Shown: positions 18,620-28,019, counted from the first letter of the stretch. The stretch: DNA of 64,000 bases from Microbispora bryophytorum (GCF_006874465.1 NZ_VIRL01000015.1:124001-188000), one strand, 5' to 3'. A program made the numbers and translations. The notes: generated by a model not told the origin, from the sequence alone.

Positions 18620-19885
18620 ATGATTTCGGAAACGTTTTCCGTCTCCCGGAGGAACGCCCTGCGCCTGCTGGCGGGCGGCGCCGCGGCGGGGCTGGCCGGC
18701 GGGCTCCCCACGTCACCGGCGAGCGCGGCGGCCCGCGCCTGGAGCGTCACCGGCCGTAGCGCGACGTCGCTCAAGCCGTTCGACGACACGCTGAAGCGCT
18801 TCATGACGGACCGGGCGATCCCCTACGCGTCCCTGGCCGTGGTCCGCAAGGGCAAGCTCGTGCTCGCCCGGGGCTACAACTGGACGGCGGACACCTCGTT
18901 CTCGGCGGGGCCCACCTCGCTGTTCCGCATCGCGAGCCTGAGCAAGCCGATCACCGCCGCCGCGGTGCTGAAGCTGGCGCAGGACGGCAAGCTCAGCCTC
19001 TCGGCCAAGGTCGCGCCGCTGCTGGGGCTGAGCACGACCGCCGACCCGCGCCTCGCCAACGTCACCGTGACCCACCTGCTGCAGCACCTCGGCGGGTGGG
19101 ATTCCGGAGTCTCGGGCGACCCGATGTTCAGGGACCAGGTCATCGCCTCGGCGCTCGGCGTCTCGCTGCCGATCACACAGGCGCACATCGTCAAGCACAC
19201 GTCCGGCCTCAAGCTCGACCACGCGCCGGGCACGACATACGCGTACTCGAACTACGGGTACGTTCTCCTGCAGAAGATCATCGAGAAGGCGAGCGGGGTC
19301 TCCTACGCGAGCTACGTCCAGAGCAAGGTGCTGACGCCCCTCAAGATCAGCCGGATGACGCTCGGCAGGACCGCGAAGAGCCTCCGCAAGTCGGGCGAGG
19401 CGCCGTACTTCTCGCAGTACACCGGCAAGAGCGTGATCGACACCTCCGGCTCCGTGGTGCCCTTCCCGTACGGCGGGTTCAACCTCGAGAACATGGCCGC
19501 GCACGGCGGCTGGCTCGCCACGGCCGTCGACCTGGCCAAGTTCACCACCCTCTTCGACGCGGCCGGCGTGCTGACCTCGGCGTCGATCTCCAAGGCGTTC
19601 GCCAAGCCGTCGATCGGAGTCAACCCCGACGGCTGGTACTACGGCCTCGGCTGGCAGGTCCGCCCGGTCACCGGGGGCCTCAACACCTGGCACACGGGGT
19701 CGCTGGCCGGCACCTCCACACTCATGGTGCGGCGCTACGACGGGCTGAGCTGGGTCGTGCTGTTCGACCAGCGCGACGACGCCTCGGGGCTGAACTACGG
19801 CGCCATCGACTCCCTTCTCCACACCGCCGCCAACTCGGTGAAGTCCTGGCCCACCAACAACCTGTTCTCCACGTACGGTCTGTAA
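18620..19885 (+). CDS. TAT-exported serine hydrolase of the beta-lactamase/class C family
   Basis: 421 residues from ATG 18620. The leader [20 protein letters not shown] followed by ASAAA is a twin-arginine signal, so the folded protein is exported. The active-site set is SLSK at 106-109, YSNYG near 210 and WHTG near 360. Members are penicillin-binding-like peptidases or esterases rather than true resistance enzymes; the substrate is unknown. The stop is two bases from the next start. A LacI-type palindrome (18628-18640) lies inside its first codons. Confidence 0.85.
   Translation: MISETFSVSRRNALRLLAGGAAAGLAGGLPTSPASAAARAWSVTGRSATSLKPFDDTLKRFMTDRAIPYASLAVVRKGKLVLARGYNWTADTSFSAGPTSLFRIASLSKPITAAAVLKLAQDGKLSLSAKVAPLLGLSTTADPRLANVTVTHLLQHLGGWDSGVSGDPMFRDQVIASALGVSLPITQAHIVKHTSGLKLDHAPGTTYAYSNYGYVLLQKIIEKASGVSYASYVQSKVLTPLKISRMTLGRTAKSLRKSGEAPYFSQYTGKSVIDTSGSVVPFPYGGFNLENMAAHGGWLATAVDLAKFTTLFDAAGVLTSASISKAFAKPSIGVNPDGWYYGLGWQVRPVTGGLNTWHTGSLAGTSTLMVRRYDGLSWVVLFDQRDDASGLNYGAIDSLLHTAANSVKSWPTNNLFSTYGL
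18628..18640. promoter_or_regulatory. LacI-operator-like near-palindrome in the start of the serine hydrolase gene
   Basis: GGAAACGTTTTCC covers codons 3-7 of the hydrolase gene and has the A-A-C-G-T-T core common in LacI-family operators. It may be chance, since it is coding. Confidence 0.25.
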
Positions 19886-19887
19886 AT

Positions 19888-21042
19888 GTGGACGACGTCT
19901 GGGACCTGGTGGTGGTCGGCGCCGGGCCGGCGGGCTCGGCCGCCGCGCTGCGGGCCAGGCAGCTCGATCCCGGCTGCCGGGTGCTGCTGCTGGACCGGGC
20001 GGCCTTCCCTCGTGACAAGGCCTGCGGCGACGGCATCGCCGCCCACGCGCGGCAGGAGCTCGCGCTGCTCGGGCTGCCCGGCCTGCTCGACGACCACCGC
20101 CCGACGCCGCGCCTGTCGGTGACGTCCCCCGGCGGAGCCCATGTCTCGGCCGTCGTCGCGCGGCCCAACCACGTGGTGCCCCGCCGGGTCTTCGACGCCC
20201 GGCTGGTCGAGGCGGCGCGGGCGCGCGGCGTGGAGGTGCGCCGCCACCGGGTGCGTACGCTGACCGCCCTCGGCGGGCACATCGTGATCGACGGCCACCT
20301 GGTCGCCCGGGTGGTCGTCGCCGCCGACGGCGCCAACTCGTCCGTACGGCGGCTGATCGGCGTCCCGCCGAGCCCGGACCGGCACACGGCGATCGCGGTG
20401 CGCGGGTACGCCGACGTGCCGCCGGACGACGACGAGCAGGTCATCGTCATGCGGAGCGAGGCCTGGCCGGCCTACGCCTGGTCGTTCCCGGTGGGCGACG
20501 GCACGGCCAACGTCGGCTACGGCCTGCTGCTGCCGACGCTGAGACAGACCGGGCTGCCGGGCCGCGAGATCCTGCACGGGCGGCTGGCCCGGCTCCTGCC
20601 CCTGCTGGGGGAGATCAGCTCGCCCGTCCGCGACCTGCGGGCACATCACCTGCCGCTGTCGAGCGGGCGGCCGGTGCCGGGGGCGGGCCGGGTGCTGCTG
20701 GCCGGCGACGCGGCGAGCCTCGTCAACCCGCTGACCGGCGAGGGCATCTACTACGCGCTGCTGTCGGGGCGGCTGGCCGCCGAGGCGGCGATCGGTTCGC
20801 CGGACCACCCGCTGCGGGCCTACCGACGCGGGCTGCGCGGGGCGCTCGGGCGGCACCTGCGCACCACCGACATGCTCGCCCTGGCCGCCCGCTCCCCCGG
20901 CTTCATCGACGCGGCGATCACCGTCGCCGCCCGCCGCACCGAGGTGTTCGACCTGCTCGTCGACGTCGGGCTCGGGGCGGGCACCGTGCCGCCGCGCCTG
21001 GCGGCGGCCGTCGCCCTCCGCTGGCTTCGCGACCTCACCTGA
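19888..21042 (+). CDS. geranylgeranyl-reductase-type FAD-dependent oxidoreductase
   Basis: 384 residues from GTG 19888, two bases after the previous stop, so probably co-translated with the hydrolase. The Rossmann motif VVVGAGPAGSAAA is at residues 7-19, followed by FPRDKACGDGI (the geranylgeranyl reductase hallmark), the second nucleotide motif VVVAADGANSSVRR, and the C-terminal LLAGDAASLVNPLTGEGIYYAL. Such enzymes reduce prenyl chains of lipids or quinones, or act in secondary metabolism. No isoprenoid genes adjoin it. Confidence 0.85.
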   Translation: MDDVWDLVVVGAGPAGSAAALRARQLDPGCRVLLLDRAAFPRDKACGDGIAAHARQELALLGLPGLLDDHRPTPRLSVTSPGGAHVSAVVARPNHVVPRRVFDARLVEAARARGVEVRRHRVRTLTALGGHIVIDGHLVARVVVAADGANSSVRRLIGVPPSPDRHTAIAVRGYADVPPDDDEQVIVMRSEAWPAYAWSFPVGDGTANVGYGLLLPTLRQTGLPGREILHGRLARLLPLLGEISSPVRDLRAHHLPLSSGRPVPGAGRVLLAGDAASLVNPLTGEGIYYALLSGRLAAEAAIGSPDHPLRAYRRGLRGALGRHLRTTDMLALAARSPGFIDAAITVAARRTEVFDLLVDVGLGAGTVPPRLAAAVALRWLRDLT

Positions 21043-21048
21043 GCCCTC

Positions 21049-22371
21049 TCACCGGGACGGCAGGCCGTACTCCGCGTCGAGGTCGCGCACCCGCCTGCCT
21101 GCCCGCGCCCGCGCCGGGGATCCGGCGGGCAGCGCGGCCAGCAACGCCTGCCAGGCGACGATGTCGTCCCTTCCCCACGGCGCCCGCGTCCATCGTTCGA
21201 GCAGCGCGGGGTCGCGCCGGGCCACCAGCAGGTCGCGTACGCCGTCGTCCAGCAGGCGGCGCTGCCAGACGACGCCGGGCGCGTCCGAACCGGGCAGGAG
21301 CGGCCCCCGGTAGGCCCGCAGCGCGGCGTCGGGGTTCGCGTCGGCCAGGTGCTCGGCGAGCGTCTGGAAGTCGGCCCGCACCGGCACCCGCAGCCGGTAC
21401 GGACGGGAGTCGAGCAGCGGGCCGAGCCGGTGGCGCAGCCGGGACAGCTCCGCGCGGAGTGTGACGGGGTTCAGCATGCGGTCGCCGTACAGTTCCGCGC
21501 TGAGCTGGTCGCTGCTCAGCCCCCCGGGGTGGCAGGCCAGCAGCACGACGATCTCGCTGTGCCGGGGGCCGAGCCTGATGCGGCGCGGGCCCTCGGTGAG
21601 CACGGCGTCGTCCCGGCCCAGTGCCGTGAGCGTCACGGCGGACGCCGGGCCCGCAACGGGAAGCGTCGCCCCGTGGTTGGAAGCAAGGTGGGCCTCGGCG
21701 GCGCGGGCCGCCGCCTGGACGAGGGCCAGGCTGTAGGGGCTGGCCAGATTGTCGCCGCCGGTGACGTCGACCGCGCCGAGCAGGCGGCCGGTGTGCGGGT
21801 CGTGGACCGGCGCGGCGGCGCAGGTCCACGGCTGCACCGGCACGGCGAAGTGCTCGGCCGCGAAGATCTGCACCGGGTGACCGACCGTGAGCGCGACGCC
21901 GGGGGCGTTGGTGCCCGCGTGGGACTCGTCCCACCGGGCCCCGGCGACGAAGTTCATCCGCTCGGCCCGCGCCCGCGCCCCGCGATGTCCCTCGACCCAC
22001 AGCAGCCGGCCGGCCGCGTCGCACACCGCGAGCAGGTGCCGCCCGTCGTCGGCGATGCCGCCCAGCAGATCGCGGAACAGCGGCAGCACCTTGGCCAGCG
22101 GGTGCGCGCTGCGATACTCCTCCAGCCCGGCGTCGGTCAGTTCGAGCGGCGCGAGCGCGTCGGGGTCGACCGCGCGGGCCGACCGCCGCCACGAGTCGGC
22201 GACCACCGCCCGCACCGGACCGTCGATCGGGCCGTCGATCGCCCCGGCCGACAGGAAGCGCTCGTGAGCGCGGCGCAGCTCACCGGCACGCTCCGTCGCG
22301 TCGGCCCCGGATTCAAGCGCGAGCCATGGGTTGGTCACGGCGCCCTCACTCTCCGCGTCTTCAGGCGCCAT
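21049..22371 (-). CDS. GAF-domain transcriptional regulator with winged-helix C-terminus
   Basis: 440 residues from ATG 22371; GTG 22338 (VTNPWLALES) is an equally good start. The N-terminal half (VVADSWRRSARAVDP, then NFVAGARWDESHAGTNAPG) matches the GAF sensor of AcoR-like activators, which sense small aldehydes or alcohols. The last 150 residues (LSSDQLSAELYGDRMLNPVTLRAELSRLRHRLG) are a winged helix of the OmpR/SARP kind in place of the sigma-54 AAA domain. Regulators of this type are often found near ExaC-type aldehyde dehydrogenases, one of which lies 3 kb away. Confidence 0.8.
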   Translation of the reverse strand: MAPEDAESEGAVTNPWLALESGADATERAGELRRAHERFLSAGAIDGPIDGPVRAVVADSWRRSARAVDPDALAPLELTDAGLEEYRSAHPLAKVLPLFRDLLGGIADDGRHLLAVCDAAGRLLWVEGHRGARARAERMNFVAGARWDESHAGTNAPGVALTVGHPVQIFAAEHFAVPVQPWTCAAAPVHDPHTGRLLGAVDVTGGDNLASPYSLALVQAAARAAEAHLASNHGATLPVAGPASAVTLTALGRDDAVLTEGPRRIRLGPRHSEIVVLLACHPGGLSSDQLSAELYGDRMLNPVTLRAELSRLRHRLGPLLDSRPYRLRVPVRADFQTLAEHLADANPDAALRAYRGPLLPGSDAPGVVWQRRLLDDGVRDLLVARRDPALLERWTRAPWGRDDIVAWQALLAALPAGSPARARAGRRVRDLDAEYGLPSR

Positions 22372-22405
22372 CGTCACCCACGCCCGGGCGCGCGACAAGG
22401 GCCCG

Positions 22406-23290
22406 TCAGCCGCCCGGCCCCCTGAGCCCGAGCCACGGCGTGAACGGGTCCGCGGGCGGCTCGCCCGCCCAGGCGACGTACCCGTCCGGCCGGACGGGTA
22501 TGTCCGGGCCGGGGAGCACGGTGAGATGGCCGGCGAAGCCGTCGGCGCGCGCGGCGAGCCGTGGGTCGCGCGTGACGAGCAGGAAGCGTGCGGTACGGCA
22601 GTGGCCGGCGAGGTGGCTGCCGTCGTCGAGCACGAGATCGGGCGCCACGCGACCGTGCAACCGGCCGGCACCGGAGATCCGCTTCAGCACGTACGTCGCG
22701 CCGGGGACGGTGTCGATCAGGTCGGCGACCACGGCGCGCAACGCCGCGGTGCGGGCGTCGGGACGGCCGAGCGCGGTCTGCGCGTCGCTCCAGCCCTGCA
22801 CCCACGCGCCGACCGGATGACGCTCCTCGGTATAGGTGTCGAGCAGCCCCTCAGGCGCCCATCCGCGGACGGTCGCGGCGAGCTTCCAGCCGAGGTTCAT
22901 CGCGTCGCCGACGCCGAGGTTGAGGCCCTGTCCACCGGCCGGCGAATGGATGTGCGCGGCGTCGCCCGCCAGCAGGACCCGGCCCGCCCGATAGGTGGCG
23001 GCCTGCCGGGTGGCGTCGGTGTACCTGGTGCCCGCGCTCACCGAGACGACGCCGGGATCGATCCCGGCGACCCGGCGCAGGCACCCGGCGATCTCCTCCG
23101 TGGTGACCGGCGCATTCCTGTCGGCGGGCGGAGGGCCGGAGTTCGACAATGTGGAGCCGCCCCGGCACCGGGCCGTGCGCGTACGAGCCCCGGCCGGTGC
23201 GCACCCAGCCGCTCAGCGGAAGCAGGTCCGGCTCCGTCATCTCGACCCAGATGTCCTTGTCGATGTCGCCGGCGGCCTGCGGGCCCATCG
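22406..23290 (-). pseudogene. FAD-dependent aromatic monooxygenase remnant, 5'-truncated and frameshifted
   Basis: The segment 23290 to about 23160 encodes IDKDIWVEMTEPDLLPLSGWVRTGRGSYAHGP.. in one frame, and from about 23155 to 22406 the homology continues in another (RNAPVTTEEIAGCLRRVAG, then VLLAGDAAHIHSPAGGQGLN, GVGDAMNLGWKLA). Together they match the C-terminal two thirds of RdmE/rifampicin-monooxygenase-like enzymes, including the second FAD motif. The N-terminal Rossmann half is missing and one frame change is needed near 23155. It lies after the glycosyltransferase in the same direction, so it may once have been part of that operon. Confidence 0.75.
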
Positions 23291-23339
23291 GTCCGAGCTC
23301 GTCGATCGCGGCACCTCAACGTACCCGGGAGACCCTCCT

Positions 23340-24635
23340 TCACACGCTCCGGCGGGCGCGTGCCATGGCGGCCAGGCGCGTGCGCTGCTCCGGGGTGAGA
23401 CGCGCCAGCCGCTCGCGCGGATCCGGCCGCGTCATGACCGCGTCGGTCCCGATGAGCGCCTCGGCGTGCTCGGCCGCGACACGCACGGAGTCCTCCGACG
23501 CGGCGTCGGCCGCGAGCGGCGCGATCCGCTCCCGGTATCCGCCGCCGGCCGCGCCGGGGGCCGCGGAGTCCAGGGCCCGGGCCAGCAGGTCGGCCGTCCG
23601 GTCCTCGGTCCAGTGCGTCACGGGCAGCCAGGTCGCCACCCCCGCGCGCTCCAGCCGCTCGGCGTTGTCCGGACGGTCGACGCCGTGCGCGAGCAGCACC
23701 TGCGGGGTCGCCGACGACAGCGCACGGGCGAGTGTGCCGATCCCGCCGTGATGGACGACCGCGGCGACATGGGGCATGACCGTCGCGAACGGCGCCGAGG
23801 GCACCCATTCCACCCCGTCGGGCAGCGACTCGGGCTGGAACGACGGGTGCCGGTTCACCAGCAGGGCCTTCCTCCCGATCCGCCGGCACGCCCGCGCCGC
23901 CACGTCGTAGAACCGATCGTGCAGCACCTGCCCGGTGCCACCGGTGATCAGCACCGGTGGCTCGGCCCAGTCCGGGACCGTCCCCTCCGCCGTGTCGCCG
24001 AGCACGAACCCGCAGCGGACGACGCCCGCCGGCGCCGGGAGGCCCGCCGCGTCGAACCATTCCGGCCACAGCGCGAGCTGGGTCTTGGCGCTCGTCAGGT
24101 AGGCGACCCAGTCGCGCACCGGCCGCAGGCCGAACTCCTGGAAGACGTCGTCGTACCCCTGCCCGAGCACGCGTCTGAAGAGGTTCCCGAGCACCGGCAA
24201 CGAGACGTACTGGTGGGGTGTGACGGACACCAGCGCGACCGGCACCCCGCGACGCTCGGCGGCCATCAGCGCGGCGATGCCCGAGGTGTGCCGGGCGACC
24301 ACCACGGTCTCCCCCGGCCGGTAGTGCGCCTCGATCATGCGGACCTCGTCGGCCAGCAGCTCGAACAGGCCGTTGCGCCGGTAGAGCGCGAGCACGCCTT
24401 CGGGGTCTTTCAGGGGATCGAGCATGTAGCGCCGGGCGTCGTCCAGGTGCCGGTCGTAGCCCTCCGCCGTGTCGATCGGCAGGTGCCGCAGGCCCGCGGC
24501 CGCGATCCGGTCGGCGAACCAGGAGTGCGTCATCACGACGACGTCGTGGCCGCGCGCGGCCAGCTCGCGCCCGATCCGTACGAACGGGAGCACGTCGCCG
24601 TTGGTGCCGTGGGTGCTCAGCAGCATCGTGGCCAT
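23340..24635 (-). CDS. GT1-family glycosyltransferase with C-terminal NRPS-like helix
   Basis: 431 residues from ATG 24635, five bases after the FkbH-like gene stop. LLSTHGTNGDVLPFVRIGRELAARGH is the acceptor-side GT-B start, and VVHHGGIGTLARALSSATPQVLLAHGVDRPDNAERLERAG is the donor-binding signature of UGT/macrolide-type glycosyltransferases. The last 25 residues (RERLARLTPEQRTRLAAMA) are outside the enzyme fold and look like the short helix that precedes NRPS condensation domains; the NRPS at 28187 begins with a related segment. It should glycosylate the product of this locus or a carrier-bound intermediate. Third gene of a leftward operon. Confidence 0.85.
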   Translation of the reverse strand: MATMLLSTHGTNGDVLPFVRIGRELAARGHDVVVMTHSWFADRIAAAGLRHLPIDTAEGYDRHLDDARRYMLDPLKDPEGVLALYRRNGLFELLADEVRMIEAHYRPGETVVVARHTSGIAALMAAERRGVPVALVSVTPHQYVSLPVLGNLFRRVLGQGYDDVFQEFGLRPVRDWVAYLTSAKTQLALWPEWFDAAGLPAPAGVVRCGFVLGDTAEGTVPDWAEPPVLITGGTGQVLHDRFYDVAARACRRIGRKALLVNRHPSFQPESLPDGVEWVPSAPFATVMPHVAAVVHHGGIGTLARALSSATPQVLLAHGVDRPDNAERLERAGVATWLPVTHWTEDRTADLLARALDSAAPGAAGGGYRERIAPLAADAASEDSVRVAAEHAEALIGTDAVMTRPDPRERLARLTPEQRTRLAAMARARRSV

Positions 24636-24640
24636 GCGGA

Positions 24641-26728
24641 TCAGCCGTTCCCCGAGTCGAGCAGGGCGTCGATCTCCTCGTCCGACAGGCCCGCGAGCTC
24701 GTCGAGCAGCCCGGCCAGCTCCTCGTCGTCGGCGTCGGCCAGTTGCCGCTCCTCGATCGCCTTCGCGACCTCCGCGACGGTGAACGAGGTGGTGTAGAGC
24801 GTGTCGAAGGGCAGCTCGACGCCGAACTCGGCGCGCACCCGCGCCATGAACTGCACCAGCCGCAGCGAGTGGCCGCCCAGCTGGAAGAAGCCGTCGCTCA
24901 CCGAGGTCGGCGCCACGTCGAGCAGCTCGGCCCACATCCGCATGACCGCCGCCTCGACGGGGCTCGCTCCGGCCACCTCCGTCACGGGACGGGCCGCCCG
25001 CATGGCGTCGAGGATCGCGTCGGCGCCGGTCAGCCGGGTCGCGATCCGTTCGACGGCCGCCCAGCCGGCGGAGGCGGCGGGTTCGACGGGTCCGGTGGTC
25101 CCGGCGGGCCCCGCTGCCCTCTCCTCAGCAGGGCCCGGCGTGTGGACGACGGCCGCCGCGTCCGCCGCGCCGAGGACGTACCAGGCCTCCTCCTCGCCGG
25201 ACGGCTCCACCGTCGCCGGCAGGGCGGCCAGGAAGTCCCTGGCCGGTTGGTTGCGCTCGGTCGCCCGGAAGGCGAGGGCCACCCGGGCCAGCCCCCGCTC
25301 CCGCGCGAGCGCCCCCAGGTGCGCGAGCATGCGGTGCTCCACCCCGCGCCCGAGCGCCCGGCAGCTGAGCAGGAACGCGCCGGCGCGCAGCGTGTCCCCC
25401 TCCGTACGCACGTCGGTGAGGCCGACGACGCCGTAGTCCCCGAAGCGGTCGCGCACGTCCACGACGAACTTCTCCTCGCCGTCCAGGCGGCGCGCCCCCG
25501 AGAGGTTGAACTGGTTGGTCCGCTCGGCGAGCTGAACGGCCCGGGCCTCATGCTCGGGACCGGCGGGGGTGATGGTCACCCGCAGGTCGAGCGTGGCGAA
25601 GAAGTCGGCGAGGGACATCTCGCCCCTGGCCTGCTCTCGCTGCCGCTCCTCCTGGTAGCGGCGGGTGCGCTCGCGGTCGGCCTCGGTGACCGCGGTCAGG
25701 TCGAGCGGCCAGCAGTGGCGGAGGAAGGCCGCCGCCTCCGCGGCGCCGGCCGGGAGCCGGAGGGTCAGCACCTCGGGGCAGCCGGCCCGGACCTCGGCGC
25801 ACTCGACCGGGCTGTCGTCGAGGAAGACGAACGAGTCGAGCCCGAGGTCGAGCTCGGCGGCGAGCGAGCGCAGCGACTGAGACTTGGCCTCCCACCCGAC
25901 GCGCATCGCGGCGACGTCGTCCAGGCCGACCGGCAGCTCCGGATGCCGGGCGAACACCTCGCGGACGTCCTTCTCCTCGTTCTTGCTGCACAGGCACAGC
26001 AGCCTGCCCGCGGCGACCTGGCGGGCCAGCTCCCGCCAGATCTCCAACCGCTGCGGGCCGATGACCACGCCGTCGGGGCCGTCCTCGCCGACCACGCCGT
26101 CCCAGAGTGTGCCGTCGCAGTCCACGGCGACGACCTTGGGCCGCGGGGTGGTCATGGCGTGCAGGCGGCGGGCGGCCGCGGCGGCCAGCGCGGCGAAGTA
26201 ACGGTCGGTGTAGGGGACGTTGCCGGTCCGGTCGGCGAAGGCGTCGTGGACGGCCTCCGGCTCGGGCTCGTACGGCTCGGCGGAGGTGAGCACGGAAACG
26301 GCCCGGTCGCCCTCGAACGCCCGGGCCAGTCTGGAGGCGAGGCGCGCGTGGGCCTCGGGGGAGCCGTGCTCGGGCGACGGAGGGCAGACGACGAGCACGT
26401 GGGGCGTGCCGGACGCGCGCGCCGAGGTGCGCAGCGCGGCGACGAGGTCGGTGGCCACGGCCTCCACCTGGTCGAGCCCGTCCTGCCCGGCGGTCAGATC
26501 CTCGGCGGCCGAATCCTCGGCGACCAGATCCTCCGCCCGGACCAGCACGACGGCGGCGCCGGCCCGGCCGAGCACGCTGCCCGGGTCGAGGAGCGAGGGG
26601 AAGACCTGGTCGTACGGAGCGAAGGCGACCTCCCCTTCGACGCCGATTTCGGCGAGCCAGAACCTCAGCGCGTCCCCGAGCGGCTCGGCGGTGAAGGTCG
26701 CGGCGACCCCAAGTCCGATCTTGTTCAC
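24641..26728 (-). CDS. FkbH-like HAD-IIIC protein fused to a peptidyl/acyl carrier domain
   Basis: 695 residues. Residues 8-60 (TFTAEPLGDALRFWLAEIG, APYDQVFPSLLDPGS) are the FkbH N-terminal domain. The HAD phosphatase motif DCDGTLWDG is at 203-211, followed by LCSKNEEKDV and FVFLDDSPVECAEV. A GNAT-like half follows to about 500. An Ala/Pro linker leads to a carrier domain with LGGHSLRL (phosphopantetheine Ser 621). The last 33 residues are an acidic helical tail (LSDEEIDALLDS) of the docking type. FkbH proteins load a glyceryl unit from 1,3-bisphosphoglycerate, or lactate, onto a carrier, so this one likely makes its own loaded starter for the NRPS. Confidence 0.9.
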   Translation of the reverse strand: MNKIGLGVAATFTAEPLGDALRFWLAEIGVEGEVAFAPYDQVFPSLLDPGSVLGRAGAAVVLVRAEDLVAEDSAAEDLTAGQDGLDQVEAVATDLVAALRTSARASGTPHVLVVCPPSPEHGSPEAHARLASRLARAFEGDRAVSVLTSAEPYEPEPEAVHDAFADRTGNVPYTDRYFAALAAAAARRLHAMTTPRPKVVAVDCDGTLWDGVVGEDGPDGVVIGPQRLEIWRELARQVAAGRLLCLCSKNEEKDVREVFARHPELPVGLDDVAAMRVGWEAKSQSLRSLAAELDLGLDSFVFLDDSPVECAEVRAGCPEVLTLRLPAGAAEAAAFLRHCWPLDLTAVTEADRERTRRYQEERQREQARGEMSLADFFATLDLRVTITPAGPEHEARAVQLAERTNQFNLSGARRLDGEEKFVVDVRDRFGDYGVVGLTDVRTEGDTLRAGAFLLSCRALGRGVEHRMLAHLGALARERGLARVALAFRATERNQPARDFLAALPATVEPSGEEEAWYVLGAADAAAVVHTPGPAEERAAGPAGTTGPVEPAASAGWAAVERIATRLTGADAILDAMRAARPVTEVAGASPVEAAVMRMWAELLDVAPTSVSDGFFQLGGHSLRLVQFMARVRAEFGVELPFDTLYTTSFTVAEVAKAIEERQLADADDEELAGLLDELAGLSDEEIDALLDSGNG

Positions 26729-26753
26729 TGCGGTTTCCCTTTCGAGAGCGCGA

Positions 26754-27680
26754 TCAGTCGGACATGGCCACGAGGATCCGGCGGGAGCCGGTGAAGGGCC
26801 TGCGGCCGTGCCCGACCAGCACGTTGTCGATCAGCAGCAGGTCGCCGTTCCGCCAGTCGACGTCCACCGCGTTGTCCAGGCCCCTGTCACGCACCTGGAT
26901 CACGTACTCACCGGGGATCGGGGCGCCGTCGGGGAACGTCACCGACTGTGGCAGCTCCTCCGGCGGCATGAGTTCGGCGAGCATGGCCGCGGCCTCGTCG
27001 CCCAGCGAGGCGGGGTGCCACTGGTCGGCCTGGTTGAACCACACCTCGGTCCCGGTCACAGGGTGCCGGGTGGTGGCGGGCCTGATCTGGGAGATCCGCA
27101 CGCCGCCGTCGGGCCGCCACTGCCAGTCCGCTCCGATGCGGTCGAGGAACCCGGCCACCTCGTCGCGGTCCTCGGTCTCGAACGTCTCCTGCCAGCTCTT
27201 GCCGAGTCCCCGGCCGGCGTGCAGGTTCTGGGTGTAGCGCACGCCCTTGGCGAAGGCCTCCCTGACCTCGTCGTCGAGCGACTCCAGCCAGCGCACGCCG
27301 TCCACGACCGGGGTGGCCCCGCCGGTCGCGGCCGCCTTCTCGCAGTAGAACAGCAGCCGCGAGGGCCAGGTGGCGGAGTACGACAACTCGTTGTGCATGG
27401 AGATCGTGTACTCGGGCGGGTACTCGGTCGAGGTGTAGACGTTGCCGCCCACCTTGGTGCGGGGCGAGTTGCCGTGGACGTAGGCCAGCCGGTTGGGCAG
27501 CAGCAGGTCCATGACGGGATCGAGCGTCTCGGGCGTGACGCCGAACCCCCGGAAGACGAGCGCCTTCTCCCGGACCAGCAGGTCGCCCAGGTTCAATCCG
27601 CGCAGCCGTTCCATCAGCCCCTCGGGTGTGGCGGCGGAGCCGTCCGGGGTTATTTCCAGAGGCTTCCAGAAGTCGTCCAT
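26754..27680 (-). CDS. TauD/TfdA (SyrP-like) Fe(II)/2-oxoglutarate oxygenase
   Basis: 308 residues. Iron ligands are His 96 and Glu 98 in MHNELSYS and His 291 in VGHGRRPF; Arg 301 is the expected 2-oxoglutarate anchor. The type resembles SyrP and clavaminate-synthase-like enzymes that hydroxylate the beta carbon of an amino acid held on a carrier domain. First gene of the leftward operon; 25 bases separate it from the FkbH-like gene. Its role is probably to hydroxylate the residue activated by the divergent NRPS. Confidence 0.85.
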   Translation of the reverse strand: MDDFWKPLEITPDGSAATPEGLMERLRGLNLGDLLVREKALVFRGFGVTPETLDPVMDLLLPNRLAYVHGNSPRTKVGGNVYTSTEYPPEYTISMHNELSYSATWPSRLLFYCEKAAATGGATPVVDGVRWLESLDDEVREAFAKGVRYTQNLHAGRGLGKSWQETFETEDRDEVAGFLDRIGADWQWRPDGGVRISQIRPATTRHPVTGTEVWFNQADQWHPASLGDEAAAMLAELMPPEELPQSVTFPDGAPIPGEYVIQVRDRGLDNAVDVDWRNGDLLLIDNVLVGHGRRPFTGSRRILVAMSD

Positions 27681-27803
27681 GCGTCCTCCTTCTGCGCGGG
27701 ATCAGGCCGCGGCCGAGCACGGGGAAAAGTCGAATTAAGGAGGCAGGCGGGCCCTCGAATAGGCGGCGCCCCTGCGGAAAGAGATTCCGGCGGCCAACAT
27801 AGA

Positions 27804-27837
27804 ACCCGAATCGGGTCACGCGCAAGAAACATGTTTC
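27804..27837. promoter_or_regulatory. two adjacent palindromes on the oxygenase side
   Basis: ACCCGAATCGGGT (6-base arms, one-base centre) and the perfect 12-base GAAACATGTTTC lie 9 bases apart, 124-157 bases before the oxygenase start. Both look like operators. The protein that binds them is unknown. Confidence 0.4.
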
Positions 27838-27852
27838 ATCCGTTTTCTCGAC

Positions 27853-27877
27853 GGTGTCAGTCAAATTGTCCGACACC
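27853..27877. promoter_or_regulatory. spaced dyad GGTGTC-13-GACACC
   Basis: Perfect 6-base arms separated by 13 AT-rich bases form a 25-base dyad of the size bound by TetR or LysR proteins. It sits near the middle of the divergent region. Confidence 0.3.
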
Positions 27878-28019
27878 CATCTGTGTGCGCCGGCAATGCT
27901 GACGACCACTCATGTTCTGCACGCCACAGCCGATGACGGAAGGTCGATTTCCCAATACTCTTCGCACCTGACCGCAGGTAGAAGTGAGGCTTGCGTTACC
28001 CAGCGTGCATCACGTATCG

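Noticed and set aside
18454..18804. 117-residue N-terminal extension of the aldehyde dehydrogenase
   Set aside because: It is antisense to the serine hydrolase signal region; the family start and a good ribosome binding site are at 18453.
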